The position numbers were made by a program, and so were the translations under genes. Shown one piece after another: positions 41,463-50,920 of a stretch of DNA of 64,000 nucleotides. The notes below the pieces were generated by a model. That model had not been told where the DNA came from. It saw only the letters and a program-made list of their open reading frames with translations, and did not search any database. The stretch is from Pseudomonas reactans (lineage in GTDB: Bacteria > Pseudomonadota > Gammaproteobacteria > Pseudomonadales > Pseudomonadaceae), in NCBI RefSeq assembly GCF_013385825.1, contig NZ_JACAPG010000012.1:306298-370297 (forward strand). Reading direction: 5' to 3'. Position 1 is the stretch's first letter. Each line of letters starts with the position of its first letter.

Positions 41463-44153
41463 TCAGCGCTTTTCCTGTTTGTTGGGCAACGGCGCAAACA
41501 ACGCCTCAATATCCTCATTGCCCAACTGCCAATCCCCCGTCGTACGCCCATCCAGCACACCCGCTGCCAGGTCGGACTTTTCCTTCTGCAGGTGCTGGAT
41601 TTTCTCCTCCACCGTGCCCCTGGCAATCATCTTGTAGACGAACACCGGCTTCTCCTGACCAATGCGATAGGCACGATCGGTGGCCTGGTTCTCCGTGGCC
41701 GGGTTCCACCACGGGTCGTAGTGGATCACCGTATCGGCTTCGGTCAGGTTCAGGCCCACACCTCCGGCCTTCAAACTGATCAGAAAAATCTGCAGCTTGC
41801 CGCTCTGGAAGTCCTTCACCGGCGTGCGCCGATCTCGGGTCTGGCCGGTGAGCAGTGCGTAGGCCACGCCACGTTTTTTCAGCTCGACTTCGATCAGGCT
41901 CAACATCGAGGTGAACTGGGAAAACAGCAGGATCCGCCGACCCTCCTCAAACAGCTCCTCAAGCATTTCCATCAAGCTATCGAGTTTGCCTGAGCTGCTG
42001 CCACGGGCGGGCAAGGTCGCGTCGTTGACCAGCCGCAAGTCACAGCACACTTGGCGTAACTTGAGCAGCGCCTCAAGGATGATGATCTGGCTGCGTGCCA
42101 CGCCTTTGCGGGTGATCTCGTCGCGGACTTTCTTGTCCATGGCCAGGCGCATGGTTTCGTACACGTCGCGCTGGGCTTCGTTGAGGTCGACCCAGTGGAT
42201 GATCTCGGTCTTGGGTGGCAACTCAGTCGCCACCTGTTCCTTGGTGCGGCGCAGCAGGAAAGGTTTGATCCGACCGTTGAGGTGTTGCAACCGCACATCA
42301 CTGGCACGCTTTTCGATGGGCACGCGGTAGTCGCGGTTGAAGCTTTTCACGTCACCGAGCCAGCCCGGCAGCAGGAAGTGAAACAACGACCACAGCTCGC
42401 CCAGGTGGTTTTCCAGCGGTGTACCACTCAGGCACAGGCGCTGGCGAGCATTCAGCTCGCGCGCCGCCTGGGCCGCCTTGCTGGACGGGTTCTTGATGTA
42501 CTGGGCTTCATCGAGGATCAGCACATGCAAGGGCAGGGCGGCGAGTTGTTCGATGTCCTTGGGCAGCAGCGCATAGGTGGTCAGCAGCAGGTCATAGTCC
42601 TGCAGGTTGGCGAAATGTTTCTTACGCCCTGCGCCATACAGCGCCAGCACCTTGAGTTGCGGTGTAAAGTGCGCCGCCTCATCCAGCCAGTTGGGAATCA
42701 GGCTGGTGGGCATCACCACCATGCACGGTCGATCCAGGCGACCGGCGGCCTTCTCGCTGAGAATATGCGCCAGGGTCTGTAGGGTTTTACCCAGGCCCAT
42801 GTCATCCGCAAGTATGCCGCCGACATCCAGCTGACGCAGCGACTGCATCCAGCTCAAGCCTTCCAGTTGGTAGGGGCGCAGGGTTGCGTTCAGCCCTTCA
42901 GGCGCTACGCAGGTGAAATCCTTGATGTCCCGCAGGCGCTGGGCAAAGTTGCGGATCTTCTCGCCACCTTCCCATTGCAGCGGCAGGTCTTCCAGCGGGT
43001 TAAGCCGGATCGCATCGGCCTTGGCCAAGCGCAACGTAGTGGTGCCTGCTTCCTGCAGGTAAAACTCACCGAGGGTCGCCAGCACCGGTTTCAATCGACC
43101 GTAGGGCAGCGCGACTTGTATCGGGCCGTGACCATTGGGCAGGCCCGGGATGTTCACCAGGATCAGCTCATCATCGCGGCGTCGCGCGAGCTTCTCCGGG
43201 TTGAGGATCTCGGTGTGGGAGCGCATCAGGTTCAGCAGGATCGGCAACAGGCTCAGTCGCTCGCCATTGACGATAATCCCCAGCTCCAGGTCGAACCAAT
43301 CACGCTCCGGACCTTCATCAACCGTGGCGTACCAGTCATCGACGGCGCTGAGGTCGAAGCCGAAATCATCATCGATCAGCAGCTCCCAGCCCTCGGCTCG
43401 CAGTGTCGGTGTGGCATTGAGGGTGAAGTTCAGCCACGCACTGTCATTGACCATTTCGAACAGCTCGCCGGCGCTTTCCGGCAGTGCCTTGCTCTGGCGC
43501 GTGGCGATCTTGAAGCCCAGCAGGCGCAGTTGTTCGCGATAGGGTTGCTCAAGCTCCGGATGCCGCTTGATGCGCAGGCTCTGGGTGTCCTGGCGCACGA
43601 TGATGTCGGCGTTTTTTTGCCCGCTGACGTAGTTGCCCAAGTAGTTGAACGACAGCGCCGCCCGGTGCTGGATATAGCGCTGCATCTTGCCGTTGCGCGG
43701 TTCAAAGGCGCTGAATTCGACGCTGGCCATCCACAGGCGCGGCACCGGCACCACGTCTTCCATCACCACTTGCGGCAGCACCGCACGGTTTTCCAGCACG
43801 GCCTGGAGTTTTTCCAGCAGTTCGGCATCCTGTGCGGCGGCGGGGTAGGCCAGGGTTTCCTGGACTTTCAGCAGCACTGCCGCGATATGTTTGCAATTGG
43901 TGTGCACCGGGCAGGTACAGCGGCTGTCCACCAGGATCAAGGTGCCCTTGGCCGATTCACGCAACGAGATGGTCTGCCGATATACGTTGCCCCCGGAGCC
44001 TTCGCAACTGGCGACGATGGTGCTGTCGCCGCACTCGACGATGCGCACCCGGTTCTCCAGGGCATACCGTCGCCCGCGCTCAAGGCTCTGCTCTTTAAAG
44101 CGATTGGCCCAGGAAGGGGCCAGGGGTTTGGTCAGCGACGACGTGAGGGACAT
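41463..44153 (-). CDS. SNF2-family helicase with N-terminal SWIM zinc finger
   Basis: The 896-residue protein begins with a SWIM finger (Cys79-x-Cys81, Cys87-x-His89). A beta-rich middle leads to the SNF2 ATPase: ILADDMGLGKTLQTLAH (motif I), LILDEAQYIKN (motif II, DEAQ), LSGTPLENHLGELWSLFHFLLPGWLG (motif III region), and LKAGGVGLNLTEADTVIHYDPWWNP with QATDRAYRIGQ (motifs V and VI). Such proteins remodel protein-DNA complexes; the target is unknown. It lies 9 bp after csiV in an operon with mfd, which suggests a role near transcription or repair. Confidence 0.92.
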   Translation of the reverse strand: MSLTSSLTKPLAPSWANRFKEQSLERGRRYALENRVRIVECGDSTIVASCEGSGGNVYRQTISLRESAKGTLILVDSRCTCPVHTNCKHIAAVLLKVQETLAYPAAAQDAELLEKLQAVLENRAVLPQVVMEDVVPVPRLWMASVEFSAFEPRNGKMQRYIQHRAALSFNYLGNYVSGQKNADIIVRQDTQSLRIKRHPELEQPYREQLRLLGFKIATRQSKALPESAGELFEMVNDSAWLNFTLNATPTLRAEGWELLIDDDFGFDLSAVDDWYATVDEGPERDWFDLELGIIVNGERLSLLPILLNLMRSHTEILNPEKLARRRDDELILVNIPGLPNGHGPIQVALPYGRLKPVLATLGEFYLQEAGTTTLRLAKADAIRLNPLEDLPLQWEGGEKIRNFAQRLRDIKDFTCVAPEGLNATLRPYQLEGLSWMQSLRQLDVGGILADDMGLGKTLQTLAHILSEKAAGRLDRPCMVVMPTSLIPNWLDEAAHFTPQLKVLALYGAGRKKHFANLQDYDLLLTTYALLPKDIEQLAALPLHVLILDEAQYIKNPSSKAAQAARELNARQRLCLSGTPLENHLGELWSLFHFLLPGWLGDVKSFNRDYRVPIEKRASDVRLQHLNGRIKPFLLRRTKEQVATELPPKTEIIHWVDLNEAQRDVYETMRLAMDKKVRDEITRKGVARSQIIILEALLKLRQVCCDLRLVNDATLPARGSSSGKLDSLMEMLEELFEEGRRILLFSQFTSMLSLIEVELKKRGVAYALLTGQTRDRRTPVKDFQSGKLQIFLISLKAGGVGLNLTEADTVIHYDPWWNPATENQATDRAYRIGQEKPVFVYKMIARGTVEEKIQHLQKEKSDLAAGVLDGRTTGDWQLGNEDIEALFAPLPNKQEKR

Positions 44154-44162
44154 GGTGCTGGA

Positions 44163-44729
44163 TCAGTCCTGAATGTCGGGCGGTGGCGTGCTGGGTGGCT
44201 TGGCGGTCAGCGAGGTGATCTTGATCAGCAGCGCCAGGTGGCCACCGTCCAGGTAGTTGAGCTGGTTGTTCTTGGTGCGCACGTCGGCCTGGCTCAGGTG
44301 CTCGCTGGCGATCACGCTGCCGTTGGCGTCGAACTGGTTGATCCAGAAGTTCGCATCAATGTCGGTAAAACGGCCCAGTTGCAGGCTCAACACGCCCTCG
44401 ATCGGAAACTGGCCGAATTGTTCCTGGCCGTCGGTGATCGCGATCTTGACCGGCTGCTCGCCCAGGTTCTGTTCCCACGCCTTATGCAGCAGCACCGTGT
44501 AGGTAGAGTCGGCACGCAGCTTGTCGACAATGTTGGACAGGCGCGGCGGGCTCAGTCTGTCGCCCAGGCGCGCCGCTCCGGCATCCCAGTTTTCCGGCGC
44601 GGCACGACTGTTGATCACCGGCTCGGCGTTCTGGCGTACCAGGATCATTTCCACCTGGTACGGGCTGTCGGCGAACGCCGCAGGTGCCACGACCACCAAC
44701 AACAGGCTCAACATGCGGAACAGGCGCAT
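44163..44729 (-). CDS. CsiV-family periplasmic protein
   Basis: The 188-residue protein has a signal peptide (MRLFRMLSLLLVVVAPAAFA) and begins in mature form YQVEMILVRQNAE, the family start. The C terminus ends in a Pro-rich tail. CsiV is a peptidoglycan-binding partner of LpoA in Vibrio; the same role here is inferred from family membership. ATG 44729 is preferred over an upstream ATG because it gives a normal signal peptide. It is 11 bp after mfd. Confidence 0.82.
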   Translation of the reverse strand: MRLFRMLSLLLVVVAPAAFADSPYQVEMILVRQNAEPVINSRAAPENWDAGAARLGDRLSPPRLSNIVDKLRADSTYTVLLHKAWEQNLGEQPVKIAITDGQEQFGQFPIEGVLSLQLGRFTDIDANFWINQFDANGSVIASEHLSQADVRTKNNQLNYLDGGHLALLIKITSLTAKPPSTPPPDIQD

Positions 44730-44740
44730 TGGGGCGTCCT

Positions 44741-47700
44741 TCAAGCAGATTTCGGGATGAGGCGCTCGAACAGCGCCTCCAAGGTATTAAAGCGTTCTTC
44801 GGCGCGTTCCATCGGCACCATGAACTTGAACAGCGTAGCCCCTTCGAACTTGTAGCGGTTGGGCTGGCCCTGGATCAGCTTGATCAATACCAGCGGGTCC
44901 ACCGGCGTCTGCGCTTCGAATTCGATGCGCCCGCCTTGCGGCCCGGCGTCGACCTTCTTGATGCCGAGCTGCTCGGCCTGCAATTTGAGCAGGGTCAGGC
45001 GCACCAGGTTCTTGGTCGGCTCCGGCAGCAAGCCGAAGCGGTCGATCATCTCGACCTGCAGGTCTTTAAGGCCTTCTTCATCGGTGGCCGAGGCGATGCG
45101 CTTGTACAGGATCAGCCGCGCATGCACGTCCGGCAGGTAGTCCTCGGGAATCAACGCGGGCAAGCGCAGGTTGATTTCCGGCCCGCCGCCCAGCGGTTGA
45201 TCAAGGTTCGGTTGTTCGCCTTTGCGGATGGCTTTCACCGCGCGCTCAAGCATCTCCATATACAGCGTGAAACCCACCGCCTGGATCTGCCCGCTCTGGC
45301 CGTCGCCCAGCAGTTCGCCGGCGCCACGGATTTCCAGGTCGTTGGTGGCCAGCACAAAACCGGCGCCCAGGTCCTGGGTGTTGGCAATGGCCTCCAGGCG
45401 CTTCTCCGCGTCGGAGGTGATCTGCTGGCGCGGCGGCGTCAGCAAATAGGCGTACGCCTGGTGGTGACTGCGCCCGACCCGGCCACGCAGCTGGTGCAAT
45501 TGCGCCAGGCCGAACTTGTCGGCGCGCTCGATGATGATGGTGTTGGCGCTCGGCACGTCGATGCCGGTCTCGATGATGGTCGAGGCGATCAGCACGTTGA
45601 AGCGCTTGTGATAGAAGTCGCTCATCACCTGTTCGAGTTCGCGCTCGCGCATCTGCCCGTGGCCGATGGCGATACGCGCCTCCGGCACCAGCTCGGCGAG
45701 GTCGGCGGCGCATTTCTCGATGGTCTTCACGTCGTTGTGCAGGTAGTACACCTGCCCACCGCGCAGCAGTTCACGCAACAGCGCTTCCTTGACCGTGCTT
45801 TTGTTCTGCTCCATCACGAAGGTGCGCACCGACAAGCGGCGCGCCGGCGGCGTGGCGATGATCGACAGGTCGCGCATGCCCGACACGGCCATGTTCAGCG
45901 TGCGCGGAATCGGCGTGGCGGTCAGGGTGAGGATGTCGACTTCACTGCGCAGGGCCTTGAGCTGTTCTTTCTGACGCACACCAAAGCGGTGTTCTTCGTC
46001 GATGATTACCAGGCCCAGGTTCTTGATCTTCACGTCGTCCGACAGCAGCTTGTGGGTGCCGATCACGATGTCGATCTTGCCTTCGGCCAAATCGGCGATG
46101 GCGGCATTCACTTCCTTGGCGGACTTGAAGCGGCTCATCACTTCCACGGTCACCGGCCAATCGGCAAAGCGGTCGCGGAAGCTGTTGTAATGCTGCTGGG
46201 CGAGCAGGGTGGTCGGCACCAGGATGGCTACCTGGCGGCCGCCGTGCACGGCAATGAAGGCGGCGCGCATGGCCACTTCGGTCTTGCCGAAGCCCACATC
46301 GCCGCAGACCAGGCGGTCCATGGGCTTGGGCGCGAGCATGTCGGCGCGCACCGCTTCGATAGTGGTTTGCTGGTCCGGGGTTTCTTCGAAGGCGAAGCCG
46401 GCGCTGAAGGTGGCGTAGTCGGCTTTCGGGTCGGCGAACGCATAACCTTCGCGGGCGGCGCGGCGGGCATAGATGTCGAGCAGTTCGGCGGCGACATCGC
46501 GCACCTGCTCGGCGGCTTTACGCTTGGCTTTCTGCCAGGTTTCCGAACCCAGGCGATGCAACGGCGCCAGGGCGTCATCGCTGCCGGTGTAGCGCGCAAT
46601 CAAATGCAGGTTGGCCACCGGCACGTAGAGCTTGGCGCCCTCGGCGTATTCCATGGTGAGGAATTCGGCGGCCTGGTTGTCGATCTCCAGGGTCTGCAGG
46701 CCGAGGTAGCGGCCGACGCCGTGGTCGATGTGCACCACCGGCGCGCCTTCGCGCAGTTCGGTGAGGTTTTTGATCACGGCATCGTTGTTGGCGTCGGCGC
46801 GTTTTTCGCGGCGACGACGCTGCATCACGCGCTGACCGAACAACGGGCTTTCGGCGATCAGCGCCAGGGCCGGATCATCCAGCAACAGGCCTTCGTCGAG
46901 CGGTGCGATGGTGATCGCCAGGCGCTCTTTGCTTTTGACAAAGTCCGGCCAGCTTTCGACGGTTTTCGGGCGCAGCTTCAGGCGTTCGAGCAGTTCCAGC
47001 AGCACTTCGCGACGGCCAGCGGATTCAGCGGTAAACAGCACGCGGCCGGGGAAGTCACCGAGGAAATTGGACAGCGCTTCCAGCGGTTGCGTGGCTTTGG
47101 CCTGGATCGCCAAATCCGGCAGTGTTCCCGCCGGGAAGCGTTCGCGGCCGACGCCGGTTTCCACATCCTGCTGGCTGGCGACCACGCGCGGCCAGCTTTT
47201 CAGGCGCGCGAAGCAGTCTTCCACCGGCAGGAACAATTCGGCGGGCGGCAATAAAGGACGGGAGGGATCGACGCGACGCTCTTCATAGCGGTTGCGCACG
47301 TCGTTCCAGAAATTTTCCGCCGCCTGTTCGATGCCCGGCAGCGAGAACACCTGGGTGTCCTGGGGCAGGTAATCGAAGAGGGTGGAGGTTTCGTCGAAGA
47401 ACAGCGGCAGGTAGTACTCGATACCGGCCGGTGTAATCCCGCTGCTCAAGTCCTGAAAGATCGGGCAACGGCGGAAGTCGACGTCGAAGCGTTCACGGAA
47501 GCGCGCCTTGAAGCGGGTCACCGCGTCTTTTTGCAGCGGGAATTCCCGCGCCGGCAGCAGCTTGACCGAGTCGACTTTATCGATGGAGCGTTGGTTTTCC
47601 GGATCGAAGGTGCGCAGGGTCTCGATTTCGTCATCGAACAGGTCGATTCGGTAGGGCAGTTTGCTGCCCATCGGGAACAGGTCGATCAGCGCGCCACGCA

Positions 47701-48190
47701 CCGCGAACTCACCGTGCTCGTACACCGTGTCGACGCAGCGATAGCCGCTGGCTTCCAGGCGCGTGCGCATCTGCTCGACGTCCAGCTTCTGGCCGATATC
47801 CAGCACCAGGCTGCTGCCCAGCAGGAACTTGGTCGGCGCCAGGCGATGCAAGGCCGTGGTGATCGGCACCACCAGCACGCCGTGGGCCAGTTCCGGCAAG
47901 CGGTACAGGCTGGCGATGCGCTGGGAGATGATGTCCTGGTGCGGCGAGAACAGGTCGTAGGGCAGGGTTTCCCAGTCGGGGAAATGCAGCACCGGCAAAT
48001 CGGGGGCGAAGAAGCTCAGCTCCTGCTCCAACCGTTCGGCGCTTTGGCTGTCGGCGGTGAGCAGCAGGGTAAAACGCTTGGCTGCGCTGGCAGCCTCGGC
48101 GATGGCCAGGCTCAGGGCGGCACCGGGCAAGTTGCCCCAGTGCTGTTTACCTGCCGCAGCAGGGAGAAGCGGTAGACGCAGGACGGGCAC
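44741..48190 (-). CDS. mfd: Transcription-repair coupling factor
   Basis: The 1149-residue ATPase removes stalled RNA polymerase and recruits UvrA. UvrB-like domains occupy the first 350 residues, the polymerase-interaction region contains VHIDHGVGRYLGLQTLEI, and the RecG-like translocase has CGDVGFGKTEVAMRAAF (Walker A), VIIDEEHRFGVRQKE (DEEH box) and motif VI in QLRGRVGRSHHQAYAYLL. The start is GTG 48190, with GGAG 12 bases upstream. It heads the operon mfd-csiV-SNF2. Confidence 0.95.
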   Translation of the reverse strand: MPVLRLPLLPAAAGKQHWGNLPGAALSLAIAEAASAAKRFTLLLTADSQSAERLEQELSFFAPDLPVLHFPDWETLPYDLFSPHQDIISQRIASLYRLPELAHGVLVVPITTALHRLAPTKFLLGSSLVLDIGQKLDVEQMRTRLEASGYRCVDTVYEHGEFAVRGALIDLFPMGSKLPYRIDLFDDEIETLRTFDPENQRSIDKVDSVKLLPAREFPLQKDAVTRFKARFRERFDVDFRRCPIFQDLSSGITPAGIEYYLPLFFDETSTLFDYLPQDTQVFSLPGIEQAAENFWNDVRNRYEERRVDPSRPLLPPAELFLPVEDCFARLKSWPRVVASQQDVETGVGRERFPAGTLPDLAIQAKATQPLEALSNFLGDFPGRVLFTAESAGRREVLLELLERLKLRPKTVESWPDFVKSKERLAITIAPLDEGLLLDDPALALIAESPLFGQRVMQRRRREKRADANNDAVIKNLTELREGAPVVHIDHGVGRYLGLQTLEIDNQAAEFLTMEYAEGAKLYVPVANLHLIARYTGSDDALAPLHRLGSETWQKAKRKAAEQVRDVAAELLDIYARRAAREGYAFADPKADYATFSAGFAFEETPDQQTTIEAVRADMLAPKPMDRLVCGDVGFGKTEVAMRAAFIAVHGGRQVAILVPTTLLAQQHYNSFRDRFADWPVTVEVMSRFKSAKEVNAAIADLAEGKIDIVIGTHKLLSDDVKIKNLGLVIIDEEHRFGVRQKEQLKALRSEVDILTLTATPIPRTLNMAVSGMRDLSIIATPPARRLSVRTFVMEQNKSTVKEALLRELLRGGQVYYLHNDVKTIEKCAADLAELVPEARIAIGHGQMRERELEQVMSDFYHKRFNVLIASTIIETGIDVPSANTIIIERADKFGLAQLHQLRGRVGRSHHQAYAYLLTPPRQQITSDAEKRLEAIANTQDLGAGFVLATNDLEIRGAGELLGDGQSGQIQAVGFTLYMEMLERAVKAIRKGEQPNLDQPLGGGPEINLRLPALIPEDYLPDVHARLILYKRIASATDEEGLKDLQVEMIDRFGLLPEPTKNLVRLTLLKLQAEQLGIKKVDAGPQGGRIEFEAQTPVDPLVLIKLIQGQPNRYKFEGATLFKFMVPMERAEERFNTLEALFERLIPKSA

Positions 48191-48290
48191 GGAAGGTTGA
48201 GCTCCAAGCGTTGCGACAAAGTCGGTAATTGTAACGGGCCAAGGTGCCGCCTGTCAGTTTCTGACTGAGCCTATAACGGTTTGTAGGAAA

Positions 48291-48338
48291 TGTAGTGGCT
48301 AAGACAAACAATGGCGGGTTTTGACTCATTATGTAGTG
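48291..48338. repeat. TGTAGTG direct repeats in the mfd-gap gap
   Basis: ATGTAGTGGC (from 48290) and ATGTAGTGCC (from 48331) are 41 bp apart, four helical turns. A third TGTAG follows the -10 box of gap. The 355-bp region between mfd and gap holds nothing else recognisable beyond the promoter. Confidence 0.5.
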
Positions 48339-48477
48339 CCAAAATGTACGCGTTTTTCGGAGGGTTACGGACAAGTCGTCCTGCACGTGCCATTGGTGGC
48401 CTTCTGGACCCCGCGTATTTACTGGGCTGTAGCGGGGTGTCAATTTTCTGCAAGGACTTTTTGTTGCCGGACGCGCA

Positions 48478-48506
48478 TTGCTCCGAGGGCGGTCGGGCGG
48501 CATAAT
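48478..48506 (+). promoter_or_regulatory. Probable gap promoter
   Basis: TTGCTC (48478-48483), 17-bp spacer, CATAAT (48501-48506). It would leave a leader of about 33 nt before GTG 48546. Confidence 0.5.
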
Positions 48507-48545
48507 GTAGCCCCTTTTTTCTGCCCCTACATGTGGAAGGTTCCC

Positions 48546-49994
48546 GTGACTCAGAAGCCCGACCAGTGTCTTGGTGAATGGATCGACCGTGAAGCACTCG
48601 CTGAAGCGATGATTCCGCTTATCGGTCAGCTGTACCGCAATAACAATGTGGTGAGCTCGATCTATGGCCGCAGCCTGATCAACCAGTCCGTCATCGCGAT
48701 TCTCAAAGCCCACCGCTTTGCGCGTCACCGTTCCGCCGACGACAGCGAACTCTCCGTCCACGAAACATTCCCACTGCTTAAAGCCATGAGCGAGCTCAAG
48801 CTCGGCGCGGCTTCGGTAGACCTGGGCAAGCTGGCCTACAAATTCCGCAAGGAAGGCGCCGGCCGTACCGCCGAGCAGTTCGTGCGTGAAGAAATGGCCG
48901 ATGTGGTTGGCCAGCAAAACGCCGCTGCCCGCAAAGGCACCGACGTGGTGCTGTACGGCTTCGGTCGTATCGGCCGCCTGCTGGCACGCATCCTGATCGA
49001 AAAAACCGGTGGCGGCGACGGCCTGCGCCTGCGTGCCATCGTCGTGCGCAAAGGCGCCGAGAACGACCTCACCAAACGCGCCAGCCTGCTGCGCCGCGAT
49101 TCGGTACACGGTCCGTTCAACGGCACCATCGTCATCGACGAAGAAAACAACACCATCACCGCCAACGGTAACCTGATCCAGGTGATCTACGCGAAGAACC
49201 CGTCCGAGGTGGATTACACCCAGTACGGCATCAAGGACGCCCTGCTGGTGGACAACACCGGCGTATGGCGTGACGCCGAGGGCCTGGGCCAGCACCTGGC
49301 CTGCCCGGGTGTGGATCGCGTTGTCCTGACTGCGCCTGGCAAAGGCAAGCTGAAGAACATCGTTCACGGCATCAACCACGCTGAAATCACTGCAGACGAT
49401 AAGATCGTGTCCGCCGCGTCCTGCACCACCAACGCCATCGTGCCGGTGCTGAAGGCTGTAAATGACAAGTTCGGCATCGTCAACGGCCACGTCGAGACCG
49501 TTCACTCGTACACCAACGACCAGAACCTGATCGACAACTTCCACAAGGGCGATCGCCGTGGCCGTAGCGCCGCGTTGAACATGGTGATCACCGAGACCGG
49601 TGCTGCCACCGCTGCTGCCAAGGCCCTGCCTGAGCTGGCCGGCAAGCTGACCGGCAACGCGATCCGCGTTCCGACGCCAAACGTGTCGATGGCCATTCTC
49701 AACCTGAACCTTGAGAAAGCCGCCACCCGTGAAGAGATGAACGAGTACCTGCGCTACATGGCGCTGCACTCTGACCTGCATAAGCAGATCGACTTCGTCA
49801 ATTCCCAGGAAGTGGTCTCCACCGACTTCGTTGGCTCGCGCCACGCCGGTGTGGTGGACGCGGAAGCGACCATTACCCAGGACAACCGCGTTGTCCTGTA
49901 CGTGTGGTACGACAACGAGTTCGGCTACAGCTGCCAGGTGGTTCGCGTGATGGAAGACATGGCTGGGGTCAACCCGCCTGCGTTTCCGCGCTAA
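48546..49994 (+). CDS. gap: Glyceraldehyde-3-phosphate dehydrogenase with N-terminal extension
   Basis: The 482-residue protein has about 130 helical residues before the NAD-binding motif GFGRIGR (138-144). The catalytic Cys293 is in SAASCTTNAIVP, followed by SYTNDQNLIDNFHKGDRRGR and the C-terminal WYDNEFGYS. Ordinary enzymes have about 335 residues, so this is the long Pseudomonas type often assigned to gluconeogenesis. GTG 48546 follows GGAAGG; an ATG five codons upstream is possible. Confidence 0.92.
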   Translation: MTQKPDQCLGEWIDREALAEAMIPLIGQLYRNNNVVSSIYGRSLINQSVIAILKAHRFARHRSADDSELSVHETFPLLKAMSELKLGAASVDLGKLAYKFRKEGAGRTAEQFVREEMADVVGQQNAAARKGTDVVLYGFGRIGRLLARILIEKTGGGDGLRLRAIVVRKGAENDLTKRASLLRRDSVHGPFNGTIVIDEENNTITANGNLIQVIYAKNPSEVDYTQYGIKDALLVDNTGVWRDAEGLGQHLACPGVDRVVLTAPGKGKLKNIVHGINHAEITADDKIVSAASCTTNAIVPVLKAVNDKFGIVNGHVETVHSYTNDQNLIDNFHKGDRRGRSAALNMVITETGAATAAAKALPELAGKLTGNAIRVPTPNVSMAILNLNLEKAATREEMNEYLRYMALHSDLHKQIDFVNSQEVVSTDFVGSRHAGVVDAEATITQDNRVVLYVWYDNEFGYSCQVVRVMEDMAGVNPPAFPR

Positions 49995-50012
49995 GCACAT
50001 GCGTTGAATGAG

Positions 50013-50039
50013 AAAGCCCCGACTGGTTCGGGGCTTTTT
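50013..50039 (+). terminator. Intrinsic terminator of gap
   Basis: AAGCCCCGA/TTCGGGGCTT stem with a T run. Confidence 0.9.
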
Positions 50040-50074
50040 CATGCCTGGGAGTTTTTGGTGTTTGTGCGGGCCTC

Positions 50075-50138
50075 ATCGCCGGCAAGCCGGCTCCTACAGG
50101 GTGGCGCATTCCATTGTAGGAGCCGGCTTGCCGGCCAT
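50075..50138. repeat. REPIN (tail-to-tail REP pair)
   Basis: Arms 50075-50098 and 50115-50138 with core GGAGCCGGCTTGCCGGC, 16-nt loop, one mismatch at the outer end. It lies between the convergent genes gap and the chalcone-isomerase-fold gene. Confidence 0.9.
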
Positions 50139-50152
50139 TGCGGTCTATCTGG

Positions 50153-50686
50153 CTACCTGAGCAGCCTGTCACGCAAACTATCCGACAACCCCTTGGGCGC
50201 CAGCCAAATGCCCAGGTAAGCCCTCGCCAGCTCGTCATCACGACTGCTGGACACCACCTGCCCATTGATCTCCAGATTCAGCCCACGTCCCGGACGAAAG
50301 TCCAGGGCATACCGATCACCGCTGCGGATATTGCGAAAGCTGGCGTGCAGTTTGTCTATTTCCGGTTTGAGGCGGGCGCTGGTCTGCTGACGCTCCAGCG
50401 TGGCAGTGGCGGCTTTGATCACATCATTGCGGTCGATGTCTCGGAAGTAATACAGCGTCAGGCGCAGCGCTTTCTGTTGCGCCCAGGCCTGCTTGGCGCT
50501 CAGGTCCGACGGAGCATACAGCGCAGCCGCGTAGACATCCGCCCAGAGATAGGTGAGCACCGCCTGGTTTTTTAGGATCAATTGCTGGGACTGTGCCGGA
50601 AAATCGGCCTGCTTCAGCCGTTCCGCCTCATTGGCCTGTGCCGTGATCGACAGCATCAGCAATAAACAGAAAGCGACATGTCGCAT
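50153..50686 (-). CDS. Chalcone-isomerase-fold periplasmic protein
   Basis: The 177-residue protein has a signal peptide (residues 1-18, ending AQA). The mature part contains LTYLWADVYAAALYAP and LTLYYFRDIDRNDVIKAA, typical of bacterial chalcone-isomerase-like proteins, whose fold binds fatty acids; no isomerase activity is expected. ATG 50686 gives the signal peptide; the frame is open 47 codons further upstream without a good ribosome site. Confidence 0.8.
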   Translation of the reverse strand: MRHVAFCLLLMLSITAQANEAERLKQADFPAQSQQLILKNQAVLTYLWADVYAAALYAPSDLSAKQAWAQQKALRLTLYYFRDIDRNDVIKAATATLERQQTSARLKPEIDKLHASFRNIRSGDRYALDFRPGRGLNLEINGQVVSSSRDDELARAYLGIWLAPKGLSDSLRDRLLR

Positions 50687-50920
50687 AATGACCAGTCCTG
50701 CAAAGGGGCTTGCTGGCAGTGTAATTGCAATTTCCTGATGGTGTAGTAAAGGCAACACTGGCCTACGACGCGACCAAGGGTTAATGTTCGCGGCGTTGAG
50801 CCTTATATAGACTGTGCCCCGGCTCACACACTTGAGCCAAATTGTCCTTCATGACCGCTGGCCGCGGCATGATTTAGCCCGGCGTCCAACCGTACGCCTG
50901 GCCTGTTCTGAGGAGTACGC

